A stretch of 8,592 nucleotides of DNA. Origin: an uncultured Bacillota bacterium. GTDB taxonomy: Bacteria > Bacillota_A > Clostridia > Peptostreptococcales > Anaerovoracaceae. Of this stretch, positions 1-7,004 are shown in pieces. The first letter of the stretch is position 1. Every line of letters begins with the position of its first letter. The position numbers and the translations under genes are program-made. The stretch is taken from the NCBI GenBank assembly GCA_946628525.1, contig CAMOWO010000025.1, forward strand, positions 1 to 8,592. Direction: 5' to 3'. The notes below the pieces were generated by a model, which had not been told where the DNA came from, searched no databases, and saw only the letters and a program-made list of their open reading frames with translations.

Positions 1-110
1 AAAAAGCTTCCGCCGCCGACTCTTCCGCGGCCTCTTCCGCTTCCGACTCTTCCCGCGCCGGAACCCGATCCGCCGTGGGTCACTTTCCTTCCTGTTGGTC
101 TGTTGTTCAT
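1..110 (-). CDS. Partial minus-strand gene, Gly/Arg/Ser-rich N-terminus (hypothetical)
   Basis: Reading the complement from position 110 gives an ATG and an uninterrupted frame of 36 codons that runs off the left edge. A GGAG Shine-Dalgarno core lies six bases before the ATG (about 117-120), which supports this start. The peptide begins MNNRPTGRKVTHGGSGSG and continues as alternating Gly, Arg and Ser with a few Val, reaching a Gly-Gly-Gly-Ser-Phe at the edge. No signal peptide or membrane segment is visible in the part present. It is transcribed divergently from the DUF2207 gene, whose product also has a Gly-rich end. I do not recognise a named family; from memory, short clostridial hypothetical proteins start in a similar Asn-Arg-Pro-x-Gly-Arg way and continue into a membrane segment, but this is weak. 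Low-complexity codons alone could mimic a frame, so confidence rests mainly on the ATG with its ribosome binding site. Confidence 0.55.
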   Translation of the reverse strand, partial: MNNRPTGRKVTHGGSGSGAGRVGSGRGRGRVGGGSF

Positions 111-204
111 GATACGCTCCATTCCTTATAGATGGGGAACTTTTGTACAGCTCCATTTTACCACCAATGGGAAGTCACAGGAAGATAAATGTGATGCGTA
201 TCCG

Positions 205-234
205 GTGGCAGAATGGGAGGCCTTACTATATAAT
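205..234 (+). promoter_or_regulatory. Predicted sigma-A-type promoter of the DUF2207 gene
   Basis: A perfect -10 box TATAAT lies at 229-234 and a partial -35 box GTGGCA (four of six consensus bases) at 205-210, with an 18-base spacer. Transcription would begin near 241, giving a very short leader before the ATG at 258. The -35 is weak, so an activator could be involved. The rest of the 111-257 region holds only a short inverted repeat. Confidence 0.5.
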
Positions 235-257
235 AGCGGTATAGAGAGGTGAAAAGG

Positions 258-2165
258 ATGATAGGATCAACGAAGGTAAGAAGAGGACTGCTGATCGCAC
301 TGATGGCAGTGGCGATGGCCTGCCCGTGGGCAGTGAGCCAGGTCTATGCAGACAGCAATTTCATAATCGAAGATTACGATATCGATATATCGGTGAATGA
401 AGACGATACCTATGTGGTGACGGAGACGCTGGACGTGCATTTCACGTATCCGAGCCACGGGATCTACAGAGACATCCCGTATCACGTCACGCTGGACAGA
501 GACGGGAAGAAGAGCACCTTCATCGCCGGGATCGAGGATTTCGAGATGCTCTCCGATCATAAATGGGAAAAGGAGTCGGGCTCTGACTTTCGGGCGAAGA
601 TCGGCGATCCGAATAAATTTGAAGATACGGATACCGTCTATAAGATGCGGTACGTGTACGATATGAAGGGCGATCATCTCAAAGGTGCCGATGAGATGTT
701 CTACAACATGGTCGGTACCGGTTGGGAGGCAAAAGATATCGAGCACGTGAGCTTCCGCGTCGAATTCCCGAAAGACATCGATCCTGACAAGGTGGGCATC
801 AAGACGGCAGAAGGCGTCAGCGTGCCTTTTGAGTGCGAGAAGAGCAAAGTGATCACGGGGCAGACAGAAGAGAACGTTTTGGGCGGTCTGACCATCAGAA
901 CTGTGCTCCCGGAGGGCTACTTCACGAAGCAGGAAGGAGGCTCCAACATCTTCTTCTACCTTCTCACAGCCATCATGGCAGCCCTTGCATTCTGCGGTGT
1001 CATGGTATGGAGGATATTCGGCCGGGATCCGAAGATCATTGAGACAGAAGAATTCTATCCTCCGGAAGGGATGAACCCGGCGGAGGTGGCGTACCTGGAG
1101 AAGCAGAGTTTTGGAGAGGACGATGTGGTCAGCCTGCTCCTTTCCCTCGCGGACAAAGGGTATCTGAAGATCACAGAGAAGGAAGTCCTGAAGGGACGAA
1201 AGAAGAACAAGACGAAGACAGTCTACGAGATCGAACAGCTTAAACCGTACGATGGAGAAGGTGTGGGAGAAGCGACCTTCATGGACGGCCTCTTCGACGG
1301 CGGCGCGCGCTCTTTGGTCACCATGGACGATCTGGAAGACGAGTTCTATAAGACAGTGGATAAGGTGGAAGAGGAGATCGCAGACAAGTACGAAGGCATG
1401 ATGTACGACAAAAAGGCGGGCAAGTACGCGAAGTACCTCAAAGGTGCCGGTGCTGCGGCCGTGGTCGTCTTCATGGTCCTGTCGAAGATCCTCAATGGCA
1501 GCAGTCTCTTCCTCGATGGCGAGATCATCCTCAGCATCGTGATCTATGTTGCCTCACTGGCGCTGATCATGGTGGGATTCTTCGGCCTTTCATCGAAGAT
1601 CAACGCAACGGTCAAAGGCATCTTCGGCTTCATCGGATACCCGGCAGCCATCGCCGCAGGCCTGGCGCTTTCGTATCTGATCAACATCATGGTGGGGGTA
1701 CAGGTGATCCCGTTCCTCATCGGGATGGGGATGTGCTTCATCATCATACTCGTGGGGCAGCTCTGCGAGCGAAAAACGGACGAGTACTGCGAGATCCTGG
1801 GCAAGATCCGGGGCTTCAAGCGCTTCCTCAAGATCGCAGAGAAGGAGCGCCTGGAGATGCTGGCACAGCAGGATCCGGCTTACTACTACAGGACGCTGGC
1901 CTTCGCTTTCGCCATGGGCATCACGGCAGTCTACGCAAGGAACTTCTCGAAACTGGCCAGTGCACCGCCGACATGGTATGAAACAGATCATTACTACCAC
2001 AGCGCATCGGCAGGGTCCTTCGATCCTTCCGGTCTGACCACTGCCATCAGCAACATGATGGACAGCGTGAGCAGCAGTATGACCTCGAGCCCGTCAAGCG
2101 ACAGCGGCGGCGGATCCTTCTCCGGCGGAGGAGGTGCCGGCGGCGGAGGAGGCGGCTCATGGTAG
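258..2165 (+). CDS. DUF2207 family membrane protein with Gly-rich C-terminal tail
   Basis: The protein (635 residues) matches the DUF2207 architecture; the family's biochemical function is not established. Residues 1-31 form a signal peptide ending Val-Tyr-Ala. An extracytoplasmic domain (about 32-229) contains the family-like NMVGTGW stretch at 150-156. A membrane helix at about 231-253 is followed by a soluble, probably cytoplasmic region with PPEGMNPAEVAYL (268-280) and a Leu-rich helix resembling a winged-helix fold. Four more membrane helices lie at about 394-412, 421-443, 452-479 and 482-500. The conserved GFKRFL...AEKERLE block is at 519-533, followed by a Pro-Ala-Tyr-rich helix. The tail (616-635) is almost only Gly and Ser and ends in Trp, as is common in this family. 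An in-frame GTG at 249 would add three residues, but the SD GAGGTGA (246-252) overlaps that GTG and sits five bases before the ATG at 258, so ATG is chosen. The gene has its own promoter, and no terminator follows it. Confidence 0.88.
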   Translation: MIGSTKVRRGLLIALMAVAMACPWAVSQVYADSNFIIEDYDIDISVNEDDTYVVTETLDVHFTYPSHGIYRDIPYHVTLDRDGKKSTFIAGIEDFEMLSDHKWEKESGSDFRAKIGDPNKFEDTDTVYKMRYVYDMKGDHLKGADEMFYNMVGTGWEAKDIEHVSFRVEFPKDIDPDKVGIKTAEGVSVPFECEKSKVITGQTEENVLGGLTIRTVLPEGYFTKQEGGSNIFFYLLTAIMAALAFCGVMVWRIFGRDPKIIETEEFYPPEGMNPAEVAYLEKQSFGEDDVVSLLLSLADKGYLKITEKEVLKGRKKNKTKTVYEIEQLKPYDGEGVGEATFMDGLFDGGARSLVTMDDLEDEFYKTVDKVEEEIADKYEGMMYDKKAGKYAKYLKGAGAAAVVVFMVLSKILNGSSLFLDGEIILSIVIYVASLALIMVGFFGLSSKINATVKGIFGFIGYPAAIAAGLALSYLINIMVGVQVIPFLIGMGMCFIIILVGQLCERKTDEYCEILGKIRGFKRFLKIAEKERLEMLAQQDPAYYYRTLAFAFAMGITAVYARNFSKLASAPPTWYETDHYYHSASAGSFDPSGLTTAISNMMDSVSSSMTSSPSSDSGGGSFSGGGGAGGGGGGSW

Positions 2166-2175
2166 AGGCTCCGTG

Positions 2176-2204
2176 TTGCAATATCAAGGGATTGCAGTTA
2201 TAAT
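2176..2204 (+). promoter_or_regulatory. Strong sigma-A-type promoter of the LCP-flippase unit
   Basis: TTGCAA (2176-2181) and a perfect TATAAT (2199-2204) are separated by 17 bases, close to the ideal vegetative promoter. The start site would be near 2211, leaving a leader of about 30 bases that includes a run of seven T at 2216-2222. An inverted repeat TGCAAT/ATTGCA (2177-2182, 2191-2196) lies over the -35 box and the spacer and could be an operator. The promoter starts only 11 bases after the DUF2207 stop codon. Confidence 0.7.
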
Positions 2205-2241
2205 GGCATAGATCGTTTTTTTGATGATACAGGAGTGATAA

Positions 2242-3822
2242 ATGGCTAAAAACAGTAAGAGCCGGGGAGGTCTCAAACCCCGGGGCAAACTGATGCTGGC
2301 GGCAGAAATAGTACTTCTTGCAATGGAAGTACTGTTTATGGTGCTGGTCATAATGGTGGGCGTGCTTCCTGCCAAATATCTGGCGGCGATCATCGCCGTT
2401 TTTGTCGTTATCGACGCGGCAGTCATCCTGCTGCAGAGCAGACGGGATCTCGTGAAGCGGCTTGGCGGCCTCGCCGTGAGCCTCGTGATGCTTTGCGTGC
2501 TCCTGATGGGATGCTGGTATATGCAGAGCACCTACAGCGCCTTCGCAAAGATCACGAACATCGGAACACAGTACGATGAGTACGATGTGATCGTTCTCGA
2601 CAGCGCACCGTACGAGCAGGTGGAAGATATCAAGGGCAAAAAAGTCTTCGTCGCCAAAGCAAACCTCAAGACGTACGAGGAAGCCCAGGGTAAGCTGAAG
2701 AACACGGTGGATATCAAGCTCAAGGAACTGGATGATATCGGCGATGTGGGCGCGAAACTGGTGGAGGACGACGGTACGGAGCATGACAATGTCATCTTCA
2801 TCAGCGATGCCAGCTACGAGTTCCTCTGCGACAACAACGAAGATTACAAGAAGAAGACCAGGGCCCTTCACAGGATCGAGATCGAATCCAGAGAGGATAA
2901 CGAGTCCGGCAAACTGAACGTGACTCAGGATCCGTTCAATATCTATATCAGTGGGATCGATTCCTGGGGCGATATCGAAGAGCACAAGACGAGAAGTGAC
3001 GTCAACATGATCGTGACGGTGAACCCGAAGACGAGACAGGTGCTTCTCACGTCCATCCCGCGGGATGCATATGTGCCGCTCCACTCCTTTGGGAAGCTGG
3101 ATAAACTGACCCACGCGGGCATCTACAGAAACGGGATCGATGAGACCGTGGAGACGGTAGAGGACTGGATGGGCATCGACCTGAACTACTACTTCAGGGT
3201 CAACTTCGGCGTGGTGCACCGCCTGGTCAACGCCATCGGCGGTATCGATGTCTACTCGGACTACGCCTTCCATACGTCTATCAAGGATTACTCCTATGAG
3301 AAGGGGTGGAACCACCTGGAAGGCAAGGAGGCTCTCTATTTCGCAAGGGAGCGTAAGACGTTCAAAGACAATGACCAGCAGAGGATCAAGAACCAGCAGA
3401 AGGTGGTCAAGGCCATCATCAAGAAGTGCACCTCCAGCAAGGTCATCCTGGCAGGATATACGGATATCCTCGATGCCATCAAGCATCATATGCAGACGGA
3501 TATGCCGCAGAAGGACATGAGCAAGCTCATCAAGATGCAGCTTGGAGATATGGACAAAGAGTGGACCATCAACTCCATCTCCGTGACGGGAGAAATGCAG
3601 CATCAGATGCCGGTGGCCAGCATGACGATGCTGGTGGACGTATGCGTCATGGACGAGGACTCTGTCGACAGGGCGAAGGACCTCATCCAGCAGGTGATGT
3701 ATCCGCCGGAAGACAAGCCGGTGGAGATCAAGGACGATAAGTCCAAGAACGGTCTCAAAGACAGCAGTGAGCAGATCAAACCGGAACAGAAGGAAGATGC
3801 AATGGAGCAGAACGGACAGTGA
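2242..3822 (+). CDS. LCP (LytR-CpsA-Psr) family glycopolymer transferase
   Basis: LCP proteins transfer undecaprenyl-linked glycopolymers (teichoic acid, capsule) to peptidoglycan or another acceptor on the outer face of the membrane. This 526-residue protein has a basic N-terminus, three membrane helices (about 19-41, 45-64, 72-94), an extracellular accessory region (about 103-228) and the LCP domain (about 232-398). Expected residues are present: Arg251-Ser-Asp253, SIPRD at 271-275, KLTH at 288-291, the IGGIDV block at 332-337, LEGKEAL at 359-365, ARER at 368-371 and RIKNQQKV at 381-388. The layout with several helices and an accessory domain resembles pneumococcal Cps2A more than the short single-helix TagT/U/V type. 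The usual Gly-Asp before the last Arg is replaced by Asn-Asp-Gln-Gln (377-380). A hydrophilic, Lys/Glu-rich tail (490-526) ends the protein. The SD AGGAG (2231-2235) is six bases before the ATG. The flippase gene follows after 17 bases, so the two are probably co-transcribed. Older annotations call such proteins transcriptional attenuators, which is misleading. Confidence 0.92.
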   Translation: MAKNSKSRGGLKPRGKLMLAAEIVLLAMEVLFMVLVIMVGVLPAKYLAAIIAVFVVIDAAVILLQSRRDLVKRLGGLAVSLVMLCVLLMGCWYMQSTYSAFAKITNIGTQYDEYDVIVLDSAPYEQVEDIKGKKVFVAKANLKTYEEAQGKLKNTVDIKLKELDDIGDVGAKLVEDDGTEHDNVIFISDASYEFLCDNNEDYKKKTRALHRIEIESREDNESGKLNVTQDPFNIYISGIDSWGDIEEHKTRSDVNMIVTVNPKTRQVLLTSIPRDAYVPLHSFGKLDKLTHAGIYRNGIDETVETVEDWMGIDLNYYFRVNFGVVHRLVNAIGGIDVYSDYAFHTSIKDYSYEKGWNHLEGKEALYFARERKTFKDNDQQRIKNQQKVVKAIIKKCTSSKVILAGYTDILDAIKHHMQTDMPQKDMSKLIKMQLGDMDKEWTINSISVTGEMQHQMPVASMTMLVDVCVMDEDSVDRAKDLIQQVMYPPEDKPVEIKDDKSKNGLKDSSEQIKPEQKEDAMEQNGQ

Positions 3823-3839
3823 TGCGTTAACAAGGCGAT

Positions 3840-5126
3840 ATGTTATCAGTAATAAGGAATCTACTTGAGAAAACTTCAAATGTGAAGCGCAGTTCCTACG
3901 TCTGGAATGCCATCAATGCCATGCTGAGCGCTGCCCAGTGTCCGGTGATCCTGATCGTCCTGAACAGGACCAACGGTACGAACGATGCGGGTGTGTTCAG
4001 CATCGCTTTTGCGGTGGCAAGTCTCATGCTCTATGTGGGTCTTTACGGACTCAGAAGATTTCAGGCTTCGGACGTGCTGGAGAAGTACAGCTTCAGACAG
4101 TATCACGGCATGCGGTTCATCACATGCACCGCCATGATCCTGGCTTCCATCGCGTACTGCATCTACGGCATGATCTTCAACGACTACTCCATGGAGAAGT
4201 TCCTGGTGGTCTTCATCGTATGCCTGCTCAAAGTGATCCAGGCGTACTCTGATGTGGTCCACGGCAGGATGCAGCAGAAGGGCAGGCTGGACATCGCGAC
4301 AAAGTGCTCGTCGGTCCGCTATGTGGCGGAGATGGCGGCTTACTGCGTGGTGCTGGTGCTCACCAAAGATCTGCTGCTGGCATCCTTTGTATGCCTTGGT
4401 GTCTCCATACTGGTCCTCTGGCTGACGACCATGAATGCGGGAAGGGACTACTGTCAGTACAAGCCTGAGTTCTCACGGGACAAGATCAGGCTCCTGTCCC
4501 TGGAAGGCTTCCCGCTGTTTGCGAGCCTGTTTCTGAACATGTACATCGGCAACGCACCGAAGTATGCCATCGATGCATATCTCACCGACGACGTGCAGGC
4601 GATCTATAACTTCATTTTCATGCCGGCCTTCATGGTGGGACTTCTGGCGAACTTTATTTTTAACCCGATCCTGACGTCCTACGCAGAGCTATGGCAGAGC
4701 GGAAGCGTCGAGAAACTGAGAAAGCTGTCAGGGCTCATCAAGCGTCAGTGCCTGGTGGTGCTGGGGATCACCTTTGCAGGACTTGCGGTGGCCTACACCG
4801 TCGGGATCCCGCTTCTCGGGTTCATATTCAGCGAGGATCTGGGCCCGTACAGGATGGAGCTTTGCGTCGTGATGGCCGGAGGCGGGATGCTGGCATATTC
4901 CACCTTCTTCAGCACGGTGGTGACGATCATCCGCCGGCAAAAGGAGATGTTCGTGTGCTACGGAGTGTGCGCCGTGGCGGCCAGAGTGCTCTCGGGATTT
5001 CTCGTGGTGCACGACGGGATCATGGGAGCCGTGAGCCTTTACGGACTGATCATGACACTTTTGAGCGTCATGCTTTGCGTGATCATGGTACGTGGCATAA
5101 AAAGAGAGATTAAAAGTTTGACTTAG
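3840..5126 (+). CDS. Wzx-like polysaccharide flippase (MOP superfamily membrane protein)
   Basis: The 428-residue protein is almost wholly hydrophobic with about 12 predicted membrane helices (roughly 20-41, 51-71, 95-113, 119-139, 160-178, 180-198, 222-240, 255-280, 302-330, 340-363, 370-390 and 395-417). Its size and topology fit the oligosaccharide flippase group, which moves undecaprenyl-diphosphate-linked glycans from the inner to the outer leaflet. The central NAPKYAIDAYL stretch (238-248), followed by an FMPAF segment at 260-264, is typical of the putative polysaccharide exporters of Clostridia. The start has only a modest SD (AAGG at 3832-3835, four bases before the ATG), so translation may be partly coupled to the LCP gene ending 17 bases earlier. 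It pairs logically with the LCP protein, one exporting and the other attaching a glycan. The substrate cannot be told from sequence, and a MATE-type transporter is less likely given the motif and the neighbour. Confidence 0.85.
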   Translation: MLSVIRNLLEKTSNVKRSSYVWNAINAMLSAAQCPVILIVLNRTNGTNDAGVFSIAFAVASLMLYVGLYGLRRFQASDVLEKYSFRQYHGMRFITCTAMILASIAYCIYGMIFNDYSMEKFLVVFIVCLLKVIQAYSDVVHGRMQQKGRLDIATKCSSVRYVAEMAAYCVVLVLTKDLLLASFVCLGVSILVLWLTTMNAGRDYCQYKPEFSRDKIRLLSLEGFPLFASLFLNMYIGNAPKYAIDAYLTDDVQAIYNFIFMPAFMVGLLANFIFNPILTSYAELWQSGSVEKLRKLSGLIKRQCLVVLGITFAGLAVAYTVGIPLLGFIFSEDLGPYRMELCVVMAGGGMLAYSTFFSTVVTIIRRQKEMFVCYGVCAVAARVLSGFLVVHDGIMGAVSLYGLIMTLLSVMLCVIMVRGIKREIKSLT

Positions 5127-5146
5127 AGCGACTTGCATTATATTAT
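5118..5146 (+). promoter_or_regulatory. Predicted promoter of the L,D-transpeptidase gene, overlapping the flippase stop
   Basis: TTGACT (5118-5123) and TATTAT (5141-5146), each five of six consensus bases, are separated by 17 bases. The -35 box is made of the last two sense codons of the flippase gene. A perfect TATAAT three bases further on (5144-5149) would give a 20-base spacer and is a less likely -10. The surrounding sequence is very AT-rich, as in active promoters. No terminator separates it from the flippase, so read-through may add to expression. Confidence 0.6.
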
Positions 5147-5188
5147 AATATTAGTAAAATTTTTGTAAAAAGAGAACGGAGAGGATGG

Positions 5189-6901
5189 ATGAAAAAGGCT
5201 ACTATGAAGAAAAAACTCTGCTGTTATCTTATTTGTGCTGTAATGGCGGCGACCGGCGCATGCACCACATCATATGCGCTGGAAGGTGACGGTCAGAGTC
5301 AGGGTCAGGCGAATGAGACGCCGGTAGTGACAGAAGAAATGACGCAGGCACCGGAAGGAGAAGCTCCTGAGGTCGCGCCGGAAGAGGATATAACGGAACC
5401 GGAACAGCAGGAGACGGACGCAGTGTCTGAGGAAGATGCTGTTGTAGAGGAAGAGCAGGCGGAGAGCGGCAAGACACTCATGACCAACAACGCACCTGTG
5501 ATCAAGGGACTCAAGGTCTCATTCAAGGCTTCCACAGGAAAGGTCACTCTCAACTGGACAGATGTGGAGGGCGCTGTAAGATACGAAATCGGCCTCACGC
5601 AGGATGAAGTATTCACAAAGTATGCAGACAGCACCACGAGCAACGGCTCTTTCGTACTTGAAGGTGTTGCGTACAAGACATACCCGATCACTGTAGCTGC
5701 GTATGACGCAGAGGGTGAGACGGCGAACCTGGTGGGATACATAAACAGAGACGTGTTCCTCAAGAAGACGACTCCTTCCAAGCCGAGGATCAAAGGCCTC
5801 ACGACTATGAAGAAGGCCTATGATTCCAAGAGTGCCAAGCTCAGCATCAATAAGCAGAGATCGAATTCATACAAGAACAAGACCATCGTCGTGGAACCTG
5901 ATTTCACGCTGAAGTGGAATGCCTGCAAGGGTGCGAAGAGCTACAGCATCTATAAGTACACTTGCAACAGCAAGGGCAAGATCAACCTCAAGTCACAGGT
6001 CTGCATCGCGAAGGGCATCAAGAAGACAAGCTACCACCGTGTGGAGAAGGTCACGGATAAGTGCTATAACGATGATAAGTACGGATATTACTGGTACAAA
6101 GTCGTCGCGGTTTACCCTGGCGATATCAATACCACAAGGACATCCGCAGCATCAACAAGACTGAAGATGCCGAAGTTCCTGAACGTATCAGGTCTGAGCC
6201 AGACAGGGGAGAAGACAGGAAGAAACAGCATCTGTACATACAGATTCTACTGCAAGACGAATACAAGCGCGAAGTTCTATAAGCAGGGCTCCGGTCAGGC
6301 GTATAAGAGATGGATCCCGAAGGGCGTCAAGGGTTGGACGAATGGCGGATCCGGCAGCAAGTTTGAACTCAAGGGCTCGAAGTACGGAACGGGCTACGTA
6401 ATGAGACATAAGATGACAGCATATGCTGTGGACTATTCTCCTTACATTGACTGGACGAAATCCAGAAAGGAAACCTACGTCAACAACAGTTCCAAGTTCA
6501 ACGGCGGCGGCAAGTACGTGATCTGGGTCAGCAGATACACGCAGAACATCAATGTGTTCAAGAAAGTAAACGGCAAGTACAAGCTGGTGAGAGTCTGTGA
6601 ATGTGCGACAGGTAAGTTCAGGAACTACTCCGCAAGCGGTACATTCAAGATCCACAAGAGGATCAAGCACAGAATACGTTCCAAGTACCACTACTACTAT
6701 CTCAATTGCTACAATGGCATCAATTCACTTCACGGTCCTACATACTGGAAGAGCAACAGCAAACCAAAGTCCCTTCCATATGCACACTTAGGAAAGAACG
6801 GAATGTCAAACGGTACGCTGGGATGCGTAAGAACATGGAATGCGGATGCATACTACATCTGGCAGAACTGCCCGATGAAGACAAAGGTCGTCGTTTATTA
6901 A
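5189..6901 (+). CDS. Secreted L,D-transpeptidase (YkuD domain) with FN3-like modules
   Basis: YkuD enzymes form 3-3 peptidoglycan cross-links or attach proteins through an active-site Cys. The 570-residue protein has a signal peptide (1-30, cleavage expected after Ser-Tyr-Ala), an acidic linker at 31-94 with 22 Asp/Glu and no Lys or Arg, two fibronectin-III-like beta modules (about 102-190 and 198-327), a Lys/Tyr/Gly-rich region (about 330-435), and the catalytic domain (about 441-570). The catalytic domain shows YVIWVSRYTQNINVF (443-457), a His-Gly pair at 515-516 and TLGCVR at 543-548 with the likely nucleophile Cys546. The classical Ser-His-Gly-Cys is Thr-Leu-Gly-Cys here, and the His515 to Cys546 distance (31) is longer than in Bacillus YkuD, implying an insertion. 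Cys25 is not in a good lipobox, so type I secretion is preferred. The start at 5189 has SD GGAGAGG (5178-5184); the Met at 5204 is an alternative. Two stop codons occur in tandem. The FN3-like assignment rests on pattern (Trp, Tyr spacing) and is less certain than the YkuD call. Confidence 0.88.
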   Translation: MKKATMKKKLCCYLICAVMAATGACTTSYALEGDGQSQGQANETPVVTEEMTQAPEGEAPEVAPEEDITEPEQQETDAVSEEDAVVEEEQAESGKTLMTNNAPVIKGLKVSFKASTGKVTLNWTDVEGAVRYEIGLTQDEVFTKYADSTTSNGSFVLEGVAYKTYPITVAAYDAEGETANLVGYINRDVFLKKTTPSKPRIKGLTTMKKAYDSKSAKLSINKQRSNSYKNKTIVVEPDFTLKWNACKGAKSYSIYKYTCNSKGKINLKSQVCIAKGIKKTSYHRVEKVTDKCYNDDKYGYYWYKVVAVYPGDINTTRTSAASTRLKMPKFLNVSGLSQTGEKTGRNSICTYRFYCKTNTSAKFYKQGSGQAYKRWIPKGVKGWTNGGSGSKFELKGSKYGTGYVMRHKMTAYAVDYSPYIDWTKSRKETYVNNSSKFNGGGKYVIWVSRYTQNINVFKKVNGKYKLVRVCECATGKFRNYSASGTFKIHKRIKHRIRSKYHYYYLNCYNGINSLHGPTYWKSNSKPKSLPYAHLGKNGMSNGTLGCVRTWNADAYYIWQNCPMKTKVVVY

Positions 6902-6933
6902 TAAGCAGCGATCGTAAATGAAGACAATAACGA

Positions 6934-6961
6934 CGAAATGCTCTTTTCTAAGAGCATTTCG
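6934..6961 (+). terminator. Perfect 12-bp hairpin after the L,D-transpeptidase gene, likely terminator
   Basis: CGAAATGCTCTT (6934-6945) pairs without mismatch with AAGAGCATTTCG (6950-6961) around a TTCT loop, 33 bases after the stop codon. The following bases (CTTGTAGTT) are only moderately T-rich, so termination may be incomplete and some transcripts could continue into the CapK-like gene 44 bases downstream. A role as an operator palindrome or RNA-processing site cannot be excluded. Confidence 0.6.
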
Positions 6962-7004
6962 CTTGTAGTTAGAGCATGGATGATCAATTGACGGGAGAAT
7001 GGAG

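Noticed and set aside
155..160. Possible minus-strand -10 box (TAAAAT read on the complement) for the divergent partial gene
   Set aside because: No -35-like hexamer is found 16-18 bases upstream on that strand, so the promoter could not be supported.
2205..2241. Terminator suggested by the run of seven T at 2216-2222
   Set aside because: No stable stem lies directly before the T-run, and it sits downstream of a strong promoter in what would be the leader.
2047..3879. Long minus-strand open frame opposite the LCP gene (similar ones lie opposite the DUF2207 and CapK-like genes)
   Set aside because: The translation is rich in His, Leu, Asp and Val with no motif, as expected for the antisense of a biased coding sequence, while the plus strand encodes a clear LCP protein.
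5201..5263. Lipoprotein signal (Cys25) in the L,D-transpeptidase leader
   Set aside because: The residues before Cys25 are Thr-Gly-Ala and lack the Leu-Ala/Ser-Gly/Ala pattern of a lipobox. Ser-Tyr-Ala at 28-30 is a better type I cleavage site.
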